A program made the translations under genes and the position numbers. A stretch of 64,000 nucleotides of DNA from Manihot esculenta (taxonomy: Eukaryota; Streptophyta; Magnoliopsida; Malpighiales; Euphorbiaceae), in assembly GCF_001659605.2 (NCBI RefSeq), contig NC_035173.2:13788945-13852944 (forward strand), in the 5' to 3' direction. Within the stretch, counting starts at the first letter, position 1, and every line of letters starts with the position of its first letter. A model generated the notes under the pieces. That model worked only from the letters and a program-made list of their open reading frames with translations, searched no databases and was not told where the DNA came from. Positions 1 through 11,628 of this stretch are shown in pieces.

Positions 1-659
1 TGGAGTTTGCCTACAATAACAGCCATCATGCTAGCATCGGGATGGCTCCATATGAAGCTTTATATGGAAGGAAGTACAGGTCACCTGTTTGCTGGGAGGA
101 AGTTGGAGAGAAGGCCTTGGCAGGGCCTGAGCTAGTAGAGATCACCAGCAGGGTGGTACCCATAATCAGAGAAAGGATCAAGACTGCTGCAAGTAGACAG
201 AAGAGTTATGCAGACATCCGCAGAAGGCAAGTAGAGTTTCAGGAGGGGGATCTGGTATTGCTCAAGGTGTCTCCTATGAAAGGAGTGGTTCGCTTTGGGA
301 AGAAAGGTAAACTAGTCCCATGATACATCGGACCCTTTGAAATCTTGCAAAAGATTGGGAATGTGTCGTACAAGCTGGATTTACCTGCTTCAATGGAAAG
401 AATCAATCCGGTTTTCCATGTTTCCATGTTGAGGAAGTTTGTGTCAGATCCGGGCAAGGTTCTTAGTAAGCCTGATGTGGAGATCCAAGAAGATCTCACC
501 TATGTTGAACAGCCAGTGCGGATCATAGACACCCAGATCAGGAAGCTGAGAAACAAGGAAATCCCGATGATGAAAGTCCTGTGGAACCACCACAATATTG
601 AAGAGTGTACCTGAGAGACACGGGAGTCCATGCTCCAGCAACATCCCCATCTTTTCTAA
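1..659 (+). pseudogene. Ty3/gypsy (Tekay/Del-like) pol 3' end: integrase C-terminus and chromodomain, broken
   Basis: This is the last part of the gag-pol reading frame of a family G chromovirus; the rest lies left of the window. The frame runs from base 3 to the TAA at 657-659. It carries the end of the integrase core ([11 protein letters not shown]), the GPF/Y-type region and a C-terminal chromodomain-like tail ([17 protein letters not shown], ending HPHLF). Compared with the sister copies at 25.5 and 47.4 kb, two stops interrupt it. CGA became TGA at 321-323, in a CpG, and TGG became TGA at 612-614. In this family the chromodomain is thought to steer integration toward marked chromatin. 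Identification is by direct alignment to the two sister copies in this window, so it is secure; the clade name rests on general family resemblance. Confidence 0.9.
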
Positions 660-756
660 AGTAAGTTTTATGTGCTTTGTATGTATGTTATGTATATGCC
701 ATGCTATGTGTTGTTTGGTGAACATTCGGGGATGAATGTTCTTAAGGGGGGGAGAA

Positions 757-2996
757 TGTAATATCCGTCTAGACTCCGGTATCGGAATTCCTACCGTCCG
801 GTGGAATCTCGGATGTCGGAAACCTCTAGAAGGGTGAAACTATGTTTTTATAAAATGTTTTAATGTATTTTATGTTTTTAAGCTAGAAGGAAAATGAGTT
901 TTTGCATAAAAATAATCTTGGAGGAAGACCCAGGTTCGGCCGCCGAACCTCAAGTCCGGCCGCCGAACATGCAATGCACTTCGGGAGTGCTTTAGGCCCC
1001 CGAAAGCATAAGTGAGGGAAGTCCAGGTTCGGCCGCCGAACATGGCATGCATGCGGAGGCACGTTCGGCCCCCGAATGTGGCCTGGCCAGCCACCTATAA
1101 ATGGGTCCCTTAGTTGAAACGAGTGAGCTTTTCTCCCCATTTTCGGCCAAGGTGAGCTCTCCGCCGTCCCTTGCCAATCTTGAGTTTCTTCCTTCCATTC
1201 TTCATGATTTTTATGAGTTTGCAACTTTGTTTTGAAGATTTTTGAGCATAAAGCAAGTTTTGGAGCTTCGAGCTTCAAGAAACTCAATCTCTCCCATCTC
1301 CGAGTTAGGGTCGTTTTCCTCTCGATCTTCAAGAGGTAAGGGCCGATCTTGAGCTCACTATATATTTTTAAACAAGTTTTTAAGTTGATTCATGGGGTAG
1401 AAATGTATGTTTGTGTTAGTTGAGCATTGTTAGGTTTTATGTGTTTTATGGACAATGTATGTTGGATATGCATGTTTGATGTGTTGTAGATGGGGTTTAG
1501 GATAGTTTGAAACCCCTAGGAGTTGATGTATGTATCTATGCATGTTTTGGATGAGTTGTATGCTTGATTGAAGGTTTTGGGAGGCAAATGCGCATGAGGA
1601 GCCGAGTTTCTGCACTTTTGGCAGAAACCAGGTTCGGCAGCCGAAGGACTTTCGGCCGCCGAACCTGCCTGGGAGGCAGGCCTTTCGGCTGTCGAAGCTT
1701 GCCCCCGAAAAGAGACTTTCGTCTCTGGAGGGCACTTTCGGCCGCCGAAGGTGCCGCCGAACCTGCCTGACTTTCGGCTCTGGAGGGACTTTCGGCCGCC
1801 GAACCTGCCGCCGAAAGTGCCCTGTTCAGCCTTCCTTTGCATGTTTTGCATGATTGTTTTGAGGTGTTTTAGGGGGTGTTTGGGGGATGTTTTTAGAGTC
1901 ATGTTCTAGTTGTTTGGTCCCTCATTTGAGTCCACCTGTGTAGGTTCGGACCTGAGGAACCGGGGACCCCAGCAGTGAGTCAGCTGCTTCAGTCATTGTC
2001 AGAGCTAGCTGAGGTGAGTAGAATAAACGTTTATGTTTTAAAACAAATAAATTATAAAGTTTGAGCATGTTCATGCATCATGAATGCCATGTGATATTCT
2101 AGGTTGTTTGCATTAGAATTCACGAATATGCTGCATTGCATTATTCTATGATGGATGTGGATGGATGTTGGATGATCCTTAGTCCTCGATATGATGCAAT
2201 GTGATATGATACAGTATGGTATGGTATGGAAGTCCGGTTGACCCATTCTACGTCCCGACACTATGTAAGAGAAAGACCGGTTGACCCATTCTACGTCCCG
2301 GCACCTTGAAAATGTTATGTTATGATATGTTTAAGAGAAAGACCGGTTGACCCATTCTACGTCCCGACACTTTGAGATGTAGAGGACTATTGGTGACAAT
2401 ACCATCCGTGATGTGATTTGTCTGTGATGTGTTGCATTCCATTATGGCATATGATTCAAATGTTTTATTATTCTGCTCACTGGGCTCTAGTAGCTCACCC
2501 CTCTCCCTAATCCCCCAGGTTTGCAGGTACGGGCTAGGCAGAGAAGTCGAGATGAATGAAGTCATGTGTATGTAATGTTTAGAATGTGGACATGATAAAT
2601 TGTAAAATGATGTAAAGTTATGAATAGTTATGTCATGTAAATGTTGATTCTGAGATTGAGGTTTAGAAATTGTGATTGACCGAGTTTGTATAGTAATCCC
2701 TTTTGTAAACATGATCTATGTTTTATTATGTTTATGTTCCACCAAGCTTGTGTATGATGAGATGCCCCATTGGAGCGTTTGTTGAGAGCTCCAGTGTGGG
2801 GTTTATATTTATATGTTTATGGGCATGCACAGGTTGAGCTTGGTAAAAGAAAAGTTCAAATTTTTATGTATGTTGAGGATCATGTATGGGATTAATCAGG
2901 TTTACAGGATGCATGTCAGGCTTGCTACGGGTCCCGGCGGCCTTATGCCGATCTGGATCCTAGCGCCGGTAGCGGTCCGATTTTCGGGTCGTTACA
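757..2996 (+). repeat. 3' LTR of gypsy G element 1
   Basis: The LTR begins TGTAATATCC directly after a polypurine tract (743-756) and ends GGGTCGTTACA, like all other G LTRs here. Its length is 2240 bp. It contains the TTCGG-N3-CCGAA array at about 935-1075, a TATA-like CTATAAAT near 1095, a possible splice donor (CAAGAG/GTAAG) near 1333, a second motif array at about 1629-1820, a short tandem block (2230-2370, unit containing GGTTGACCCATTCTACGTCC) and the conserved GC-rich 3' end. The left partner is outside the window, so the target duplication cannot be checked. Confidence 0.92.
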
Positions 2997-4210
2997 ATTT
3001 ATGTGATTGAGATATAATTCATCACCCTAAGTTAAATTAGGAAATGTTCTATTTGTTTTCTGCTAGTATTGATCATAAAATCCTTGTGCAAGATAAAATA
3101 AAATTAACAAATGAGATTTTAAATTTCATTCAATCAGCCAATAACTAATAGATGAATTCTAATATGATTTAATATTGCAAACATATTCCATATATTAAAT
3201 ATTAAATCAGAACATTTTGTGATGAAGGGATATTAATTACACTGATAAATCATATAATAAAAAGTTAAATCAAACTACTTTTGCCATTCGGAATATTTGA
3301 GTAGTTTTGACATGTTAGATAATATTCTTGATTTTCAAATCAATTAATTAGTTAATTAGATTTGTTTTCAATATATTTGAAACTTAATGAATTATATACA
3401 TAAAGAATTATATGAGAAAAAAAATATGAAGTTAAATCAAGTGTGATTTAATTACTATAAATTGATATTAGAATAAAATTATAATTTAAAAGAATTACGA
3501 TTTTGATCTAATTAATTAAATAGATACTTAATTAAAATTATCTAAAATTGGTATAACTTGTTTATTAAAGTTTTGAATAATAGTTGTAATTTAATTAATT
3601 AATTAATATTTTTATATTAAAATTTTAGAGTTTTAATATAAAAGAATATTTTATGAGACTTCACAATAAACTTTATAGAGTCTTAGAATTTATAGAAAAA
3701 ATATAGAATTGACATTCAAAACTTCTCATTTTCTTAAAACCCTTAGATCAGTTCTAAAATTTTTTTATCGCCATTTTATGTGGTATCATTAAAAATCAAT
3801 ACTTGAACGGTTTGTGATGTGTGATAATTTAATGAAGACACACAATTTTATATTTTTACGGTAAAGAAAATAAATATTATTTTCACTTTAATATTATTAT
3901 TTTTTTTATTTAAATATAATTTATATTGATAAAAAATTTATTTTTTTATTTTTTTATTGTATTTAATTCAATTGAAAATTAAACAATGAAATCGGAGTCT
4001 ATTTAAATGATTAAAGTATAATATTTAATTATATTTATTATTGATATTAATTGAATTAAATTTTATGTGCTAATAAAATTTGGACTTCTTCAAAAATCTT
4101 TTTAGATTTATTATTGTAAAATTATTTTTATTTAGAAATTAAAATAGTTTAATTTTTTATTAAAATAATTTTAATAAAATAAGAAAAAAAGGAAATTGAA
4201 TTTTGATTTT
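2997..4210. other. AT-rich intergenic sequence, nothing recognised
   Basis: Very AT-rich DNA with many poly-A/T runs and no open frame of note on either strand. I see no LTR ends, terminal inverted repeats or RNA gene here. Confidence 0.7.
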
Positions 4211-4800
4211 CTAAAAATCGTTTTGGTTGAAGAACATAGATCCGACGATCGAGAGAACCATCAACCACGGTATCGCACGCCTGTCGACGACATCGCACAC
4301 CTGTTGCCGACATTCCTCGCATGCTGTGCGCAGCTGTAGCATCTGTGGCTGCTGAAGGTCATCGTCGGGCGTCTCGATCTGCTCAACGATCTTCTTATCG
4401 TTGCCCATTGCAGGAATCGCCGATGGTTGAGGCTTGCCGACACTGCTTTGGTCGGCCGTGGATGCGCAAACAGTTGTGTGACTTGCTGGTTGATGAGCGA
4501 AGCCGGGGCTGGTCGATGACTGTTCCTTCGTCGGTGAAGATCGAGAAGGCAGAGATCTTGGTTTTTGCTTCCTCACGAGCCGTCGAAGAACACGCCACTG
4601 ATGGATTGTAGGACGCGGGAGATGGCTATGGGAGATCGCGGGATCTCTTGCATCACCGTTGACCTCCTACATGCCGGCAGTGGAGAGGAGAGGCTGGCGA
4701 AGCGAAAGCGTTCGTTGTCACCGGCGATCTGGGCTGATGACGGGATCGGGTTTGGTTTGGTCGAATGGATGGCGGAGGCTAGGTCTTTTGCCAAATGACA
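4211..4800. other. GC-rich island of unknown origin
   Basis: A block of roughly 590 bp with balanced base composition inside very AT-rich DNA, with sharp edges. Several frames are open for 60-120 codons on both strands, for example a minus frame at 4211-4576 and another at 4573-4815. None of the translations is recognisable, and overlapping open frames on both strands are expected of GC-rich DNA. It could be a captured gene fragment, the 5' part of a decayed element, or the relic of a gene. I do not assign a product. Confidence 0.5.
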
Positions 4801-5744
4801 TATTGGTCCCCACATTTTTTATATTTTTCAAAGTAGTCCTTTTTGGGATAAAATAAAATAAAATAAAAAATTTTTAGTCTATAAATTAAATGGCTATTTA
4901 GTTTAAAATAGTTTTTATTAATTTGGGCCATTTATATATTCTTATAGTAATTAAAAATTAATTTTTAATGTGGTTTCTAATTGGATTAGAGACATGAATA
5001 CATGAAATTAATTTTAGAAATCAATGAGATTAATTTAATTTTAAATTTATTAATAAAATTAATTTTTTAATATGCTTAGTAGTCTGAATAAAATTATTTT
5101 ATTTATGAATGATTTTTCATTGACACCAAAAATTAAAATATTAGAATTGTTTAAATTTTTAATTTTAACATATAAAATCAATAATAAATATAAAATAAAT
5201 TAATAGTTAATTTATACACATTTAATATGATAAATATTACTTTCAAAAAAAATATGATAAATATAAAATAAATTAATAGTTAATTTATACACATTTAATA
5301 TAATTTATTTTTGTGATGAATGGTTATGGACAAATTTTAAAAAGACCAATGTGTATAGTTGAACTATTGGATCAATTTAGTAATTTTTAAAATAGGGCCT
5401 GCATGTTCTATCTTTTCTTTTTATTTTGAATTGTAAAATTTTCTTACTCAATGTTTTTTTTTTTCAAATTATGTCATTGTTATGTAATTAGAATACATAA
5501 ATAGGATTAATTTTATAAACCAAAGAAGAAAAGGAGATATTGAAAAATTACATAAAGCATTGGATGTGATTCATTAGAGATTGGAGGAGACCTTTTTGAC
5601 TTTTGAAGATAAAAAAAGCCGCCACCTATATTTTTAAATTATCAAGTTCCCTTTATGACTTAAGGAAATTGTTTTTTAAAATATCAATAATCATCCAATT
5701 AGAATAACATGTTAGGAATGCATGTTTATGTATGCTATACCAGA
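4801..5744. other. AT-rich intergenic sequence with a short direct duplication
   Basis: AT-rich DNA without a gene. A stretch of about 45 bp (5184-5228) is repeated almost exactly at 5257-5301, a 73-bp period, including the string AATAGTTAATTTATACACA. This looks like a simple local duplication. Confidence 0.7.
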
Positions 5745-6846
5745 CATCTTATGTTAGGGCACAAGCCGTATTCTGTTAGGCCATAATCTGGGTGTTAGTC
5801 CCACTAAGTAAAACATCTTATACCAGGCCACAAGGCGTGTTCCGTCAAGTCATAATCCGGGTGTTAGTCCCATTATGCAAGTCATCTTATGCCAGACCAC
5901 AAGGCGGGTTCCGTCAGGTCATAATCTGGGTGTTATCCCATTATGCAAGACATCTTATGCCAGGTCACAAGGTGGGTTCCTTCGAGCCATAATTTGGGCA
6001 TTAGTCCCACTAAACAATGCATCTTATGCCAGGCTACAAGGTGAGTGTCATCAGGCCATAATCTAGGTGTTAATCTCATTAAGCAAGGCATCTTATACCA
6101 GGCCATAAGGCGGGTTCTGTCTGGCGATACTCTGAGTGTTAGTCCCACTAATAAGGCATCTTATGCCAGGCCACAAGGTAGGTGCCGTAATGTCATAATC
6201 CGGGTGTTAGTCCCGCTAAACAAGGCATTTGATGCCAAGGCTATAAGGCGGGTATCCGTTAGGCCATAATACGGATGTTAGTTCCATTATGCAAGGCATC
6301 TTATGGCAGGCCACAAGGTAGGTTCCATCAGGCTATATTCCGGGTGTTAGTCCCACCAAGTAAGGCATCTTATGCCAGACCACAAGACAGGTTCCATCAG
6401 GCATAATCTGGGTGTTAGTACCACTAAGAAAGGCATCTTATGCCAGGCCATAAGGCGTGTTCAGTCATACTATAATCCGAGTGTTAGTCCCATTATACAA
6501 GACATCTTATGTCAGGCCACAAGGTGGGTTCTATTAGCCCATAATCTGGGTGTTAGTCCCACTAAGCAAGACATCTTATGCCAGGCTACAAGGTGAGTGT
6601 CATCAGGCCATAATCCGGGTGTTAGTCCCATTAAGCAAGACATCTTATGCCAGACTACAAGGTGGGTTCCATCTGGCCATACTCTGAGTGTTAGTCCCAC
6701 TAAGCAAGGCATCTTATGCTAGGCCACAAGACGGGTTCCATCAGACCATAATTCGGGTGTTAGTCCTCCTAAACAATGTATTTGATACCAAGGCCATAAG
6801 ATGGGCATTCGTCAGGCCATAATTCGAGTGTTAGTCCCGCCATTAC
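5745..6846. repeat. Tandem array, about 16 units of about 69 bp
   Basis: A minisatellite whose unit contains CATCTTATGCCAGGCCACAA, then GGGTTCCGTCAGGCCATAA, then GGGTGTTAGTCCCACTAA. Unit starts can be read at about 5745, 5814, 5882, 5950 and onward to about 6778, so the period is 68-71 bp and the copy number about 16. Copies differ by point changes and 1-2 base indels. The small open frames over it on both strands are a by-product of the periodicity. It may belong to the untranslated part of the old host element to its right, because large plant retroelements often carry such arrays, but no boundary proves this. Confidence 0.93.
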
Positions 6847-6850
6847 AAGT

Positions 6851-7249
6851 TCCCTAAGATATTTGTTGTATGGCCTCTAGTTAGACTAGTGATCGAGTAT
6901 TATGGTCAGGTGATGACCTCTTAGCAATCTTTTAAAGAGATTATGTAAGTCTTACGATGGGGGGATGAGGGTTATGAGCGAAGGCAGAGCATATAAAACA
7001 CTTAGCAAAAGTAATAGAAATGTTTTCATTAAAAACACGAAAGATAACATGGGAGGAATGTCTTCAGTTTCCTTCTCTGAGTCTATTACATCAATGTTTC
7101 CTACAACTATTATATTATTTACAGGGACCCGATCGGTTAGATTTTCCTCAACTCGACCCTTTTTCTTTTGCTTGTCCTTATCGCACTCCTTCTATAGGAA
7201 AGAGTCGTCTATTCAGGTAAAGCCTTCAGAAGGAAAATGCTTCTCTAAA
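6851..7249 (-). pseudogene. Downstream part of a decayed transposon-like reading frame
   Basis: On the minus strand, beyond the eS12-like segment, an open stretch rich in Lys/Glu and Val/Ile can be followed (reading KDKQKKKGRVEEN and then IDVIDSEKETEDIPP). Stops occur before it. Such charged, low-complexity stretches are usual in plant transposon-associated ORFs, so I take it as the continuation of the old element that hosts the eS12 fragment. That is inference from position and composition only. The plus-strand open frame at 6965-7330 has no recognisable similarity and is probably accidental. Confidence 0.35.
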
Positions 7250-7403
7250 TACCTTCCTAACCTTGCCTCCAAAATCAATCTTGCACAATCCAACCCACTC
7301 CCCAAGTGTCTTGGCATAGGGAATCATTAAAGAGGCCAATACTATGGCCAAAGCAAGACCCTTTCATAAGCTTAAAAAAATAAGGCTGATGGCAGTCCTC
7401 AGC
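7250..7403 (-). pseudogene. Ribosomal protein eS12 (RPS12) gene fragment, C-terminal piece
   Basis: Read on the minus strand, this continues the piece at 9716-9762 across the solo LTR. It gives residues typical of cytosolic ribosomal protein eS12: AEDCHQP, KLMKG, then, after a 1-base frameshift near 7330, YAKTLGEWVGLCKIDFGGK and VRKV. eS12 is a small-subunit protein of the cytosolic ribosome. The similarity stops at about 7250, where the DNA reads AAG/GTATTT, which looks like a retained intron donor. That suggests a genomic exon was copied rather than an mRNA. The piece lacks both protein ends, is frameshifted and is split by a retrotransposon, so it cannot make eS12. Confidence 0.85.
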
Positions 7404-9710
7404 TGTAATACCCAGCTAGACTCCGGTATCGGAATTCCTACCGTCCGGTGGAATCTCGGATGTCGGAGACCTCTAGAAGGGTAAAACCATGTTTTCATAA
7501 AATTTTTTAATGTATTTGATGCTTTTAAGTAAAAAGGAAAATGAGTTTTGTATGAAAATAACTTTGGAGGAAAACCCAGGTTCGGCCGCCGAACCTCAAG
7601 TTCGGCCGCCGAACATGCAGGCATTTCGGGTGTGCCTTAGGCCCCCGAAGGCATAAGTGAGGGAAGTCCAGGTTCGGCCGCCGAACATGGTATGCATGCG
7701 GAGGTACGTTCGGCCCCCGAACGTGGCCTGGCCAGCCACTATAAAAGGGTCCCTTAGCCGAAAACGGGCGAGTTTTTCTCCCCATTGTCGGCCAAGGTGA
7801 GCTCTCCGCCACCCCTCACCAATCTTTGAGTTCTTCCTTCAAATCTTTCACGATTTTCACAAGTTTTCATCTTGTTTTGAAGATTTTCATGTTTTGAGCA
7901 AGTTTTGAGCTTGGAGACCCAAGAAAGTTGAAAATCTCCCATCTCCAAGATTAGGTCGTCTCTCTCTCGATCTTCAAGAGGTAAGAGCCGATCTTAAGCT
8001 CATTGCATGTTTTAAGTAAGTTTTATGAAGATCTATAGGGTAGAATGCATGTTTAGCTTATAGTTAGGTTTTTGAGTTATTGTTGTGTTTTGATCAATGT
8101 GGCTTGCCAATGCATGTTTGATGTGTTGTAGATGGGGCTTAGCATGGTTTGAAGCCCCTAGGAGCTTGTATGCTTGTGTATGTGTGTTGTAGAATAGGTT
8201 TATGCATGCTTGGAAAGTTTTGGAGGCAAATGTGCATAGAAGAGTTGAGTTTCTGCCACTAAGGGAGAAACCAGATTCGGCAGCCGAAGGAACTTTCGGC
8301 CGCCGAACATGCTTGTGGAAGCAGCCTTCGGCTGCCGAAGCTTGCCCCCGAAAGGAGACTTTCGTCTCTGTCTGGGAGTTTCGGCCGCCGAAAGTGCCAC
8401 CGAACATGCATGAGTTTCGCCTCTGTCTGGGAGTTTCGGCCGCCGAAGGTGCCGCCGAACCTGCCTGACTTTCGGCTCTGGAGGGACTTTCGGCCGCCGA
8501 ACCTGTCTCCGAAAGTGCCCTGTCCAGCCCTCTTTTGCATGTTTTTCTATGATTGTTTCATGATGTTCTAGGGGGTTTTTGGGGGATGTTTTTAGAGTTA
8601 TGTTCTAGTTGTTTGGTCCCTCATTCGAGTCCACCTGTGTAGGTTCGGACCCAAGGAACCGAGGACCCCAGGAACCGAGGATCCCAGCAGTGAGTTCAGC
8701 TGCTTCTGAGTCAGTAGAGCTTCAGCCAGAGGTGAGTGGAATAACTCTTATGCTTATAAATAAATAAATCAGTTTTAGCATGACTCACGCATCATGAATG
8801 CCATGAGATATAATAGGGTGTTTGCATTAGACCCACGAATATGTTGCATTGTATAATATGTTGATGATGTGGATGAATGTTGAATGATCCTTTAGTCCTC
8901 ATATGTTATGATGATGATGATACAGTACGGAAGACCAGTGAGGCCCATTCTACGCCCCTGGCATTATGTAAGAGAAAAACCAGTGAGGCCCATTCTACGC
9001 CCCTGGCACAGTTGGACCATGTTATGTTATGTTATGTAAGAGAAAGACCAGCGAGGCCCATTCTACGCCCCTGGCACAGTTGGACCATGTAGGGGACTAT
9101 TGGTGACAAATTCATCCTTGATGTGATTAGCTGTGATGTGATGCATTTCATGTTATCATATGTTTTAAATGTTTTATTATTCTACTCACTGGGCTCTTGT
9201 AGCTCACCCCTCTCCCTTAACCCCAGGCTTGCAGGTACAGGGTAGACCAGAAGGTCAGCAAGAGTAATGAAGTCTTGTGTTTGTAATAGATAGTGTGGAC
9301 ATAATAAATGTATTTTGATGTTATGTAAAAGTACAGTATAGTCATATAATGTAATGATATTGAGGTTTAGAGATTGTGTTTGACCCTATGTTTATGGTAT
9401 CCCTTTTTTTATACATGATCTTAGTTGTTTTATGATGTTTAGATAAACCAACTCAACATATGCTATATCGCCCATTGGGGCATTGATGAGATCCCACAGA
9501 GGGGTTAATGCTTATGACTATGTATAGTGCATGCACAGGTTGAGTTTGGTGTTTAAATGAAAGGAAAAGTTTTAAATTTTTATGTATGGTCGATCATGTA
9601 TGGGATTAAACAGGTTAACAGGATGCATGTTAGGCTTGCTACGGGTCCCGGCGGCCTTAAGCCGACCTGGATCCTAGCGCCGGTAGCGGTCCGATTTTCG
9701 GGTCGTTACA
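7404..9710 (+). repeat. Solo LTR of gypsy family G, inserted in the eS12 fragment
   Basis: Begins TGTAATACCC and ends GGGTCGTTACA, 2307 bp. It is flanked by a perfect 5-bp target duplication, TCAGC (7399-7403 and 9711-9715). There is no primer site or internal region, so it is the product of LTR-LTR recombination. It has both TTCGG-N3-CCGAA arrays (about 7579-7722 and 8277-8515), a TATA box near 7741 and its own version of the short tandem block (8930-9080, containing AGGCCCATTCTACGCCCCTG). Removing it joins the eS12 reading frame exactly. Confidence 0.96.
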
Positions 9711-9715
9711 TCAGC

Positions 9716-9852
9716 CAATATACAAAGCTGGGCAGCATGTTCCTCTATCACTTTTGCACCTTCATGAAGACCTGTATTCAGCTGCTCTTCACAGACTATG
9801 ATGATATTCTACCTATGGATAGGGACATCCATGCGAACACTCGGAGAGGGAG
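9716..9852 (-). pseudogene. Junction of transposon-like frame and eS12 fragment
   Basis: The minus strand reads, in one frame, MDVPIHR, a TAG stop, VCEEQLNTG and then GLHEGAKVIEEHAAQLC, which is the hallmark central segment of eS12 and starts at 9762. The part before it (EEQL followed by G) resembles the plant gypsy-type transposon ORF family, whose members read ...EEQL.AGL.... The eS12 exon thus seems to have been placed in frame behind transposon coding sequence. The bases AATACAG/GTCTTC at the join look like an intron acceptor. G element 2 interrupts the left side of this frame after 9852, and the frame resumes at 51690. Confidence 0.75.
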
Positions 9853-11628
9853 TGTAATACAAGACTAGACTCCGGTATCAGAATTCCTACCGTCCGGTGG
9901 AATCTCGATTGTCGGAACCCTCTAGAAGGGTAAAATCATGTTTTCATAAAAGTTTTAATGTATTTTAAAGTTTTAAATAAGAAAGAAATTGAGTTTTAAA
10001 TGAAAAAGACCATTGAGGCATTTCCAGGTTCGGCCGCCGAACATGAGATAGTTTAGGGGGGGCACGTTAGGCTTCCGAATGTGGCTCATGTTCGGCCACC
10101 GAACCTCATGTTCGGCCGCCGAACATGCATGTGTTTTGGAGTTGCCTTCGGCTTTCAAAGGTGGCCTGGCTTGCCACCTATAAAAGGACCCATGGCAAAA
10201 AATGGGCGAGCTTTCTCCCCTATTTTCGGCCAACGGTGAGTCCATGCTCTCCCATGGTTTGTTTTGGTATTCTTTCTCAAATCTTTTGAGTTTTAACCTG
10301 GTTTTGAAGATTTTTGAAACTTGGAGCAAGTTTTGGAGCTTGGAGGTCCAAGGAGTTAGATTTCTCCCATCTCTAAGTTAGGATCGTCTTTCCTCTCGAT
10401 CTTCAAGAGGTAAGCCTATATCCTACCTTTCTTGTATGTTTTAAACAAGTTTTATGAAGTTTATGGGGTAGAATGCATGTGTAAGTTAGTTGATTGCATG
10501 TTAGGGTTAATGTTGAGTTTATGAGTAATGTATGTTGTTTGAGTTGCCTTTTGTGTTTGTGTTGGGATTTAGGATAGTTTGAGACCCCTAAATACATATT
10601 TTCTTGAGCATGCTTGTTGTAGAATAGGTAAATGCATGTTTGAATGGTTTGGGAGGCAAAATGTGCATGTGGAGGCTGAGTTCTGCCCTTTGGAAGAACT
10701 CAGGTTCGGCAGCCGAAGGGACTTTCAGCCGCCGAACCTGCCTGTGGAGGCAAGCCTTTGGTTGCCGAACCCTGCCCCCGAAAGTGGACTTTCGGCTCTG
10801 GAAGGGAGTTTCGGCCGCCGAAGGTGCCGCCGAATATGTATGAGTTTCGTCTCTGGAAGGAACCTTCGGCCGCCGAAAGTGCCGCCGAAGGTGCATGACT
10901 TTCGGCTCTGGAGGGACTTTCGGCCGCCGAACCTGCCGCCGAAAGTGCCCTGTTCAGCCTTCCTTTGCATGATTTCTATGATTGTTTTAAGGTGTTTTTG
11001 GGGGTTTTTGGGGAGTATTTTAGAGTCATGTTCATGTATGTTTGGTCTCTCATTTGAGTCCACCTGTATAGGTTCGGACCCAAGGAACTGAGGACCTCAG
11101 CAGTGAGATAGCTGCTCCCGAGTCTTTTCAGAGCTAGCCTGAGGTGAGTAGAATAACTCTTTATGTTCCAAAATAAATAAATCAGTTTTTGAGCATGTTC
11201 ATGCATCACGAATGCCATGAGATATATTAGGTTGTTTGCATTAGAATTCACGAATATGTTGCATTGCATAATATGATGATGATGTGGATGGGTATTGGAT
11301 GATCCTTTAGTCCTTGTATGATATGATATGATGATAATATGGTATGGTATGATATGGAAGTCCAGGTGTGGCCTGCACTACGCCCTTGGCATAATGTAAG
11401 AGAAAGTCCGGGTGTGGCCTGCACTACGCCCCTGGCATGATTGGACTATGTAGAGGGCTATTGGTGACAAGCCCATCCTTGAATGTGATTTGTTTGTGAT
11501 GTGATGCATTCCATGAGATCATATGTTTTAAATATAATGTTTTACTATTCTGCTCACTGAACTCTAGTAGCTCACCCCATTCCCTTAATCCCCCAGGTTG
11601 CAGGTACGGGATAGAATCAGGAGGTCAG
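9853..11628 (+). repeat. 5' LTR of G element 2, left segment
   Basis: Starts TGTAATACAA, with sequence parallel to the other G LTRs, including motif arrays at about 10029-10125 and 10703-10945, a TATA box near 10180 (CTATAAAAGG) and a donor-like CAAGAG/GTAAG at 10410. It stops at 11628, where the Athila-like element begins, and resumes at 20131. Its tandem block (about 11356-11445) has the GGTGTGGCCTGCACTACGCC unit shared only with its own 3' LTR. Confidence 0.95.

Noticed and set aside
1430..1902. Long minus-strand frames rich in FGGR and SAAE repeats in every G LTR
   Set aside because: The repeated peptide is only the translation of the TTCGG-N3-CCGAA array; the frames differ between copies and have no start context or conservation.
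5792..6712. Repetitive peptide genes on both strands
   Set aside because: They result from a tandem array whose period is often a multiple of three; frames break wherever the period changes.
7389..9852. Plus-strand frame that becomes continuous when the solo LTR and G element 2 are removed
   Set aside because: The opposite strand at the same place encodes eS12-like and transposon-like protein, which explains the openness. The plus-strand reading resembles nothing.
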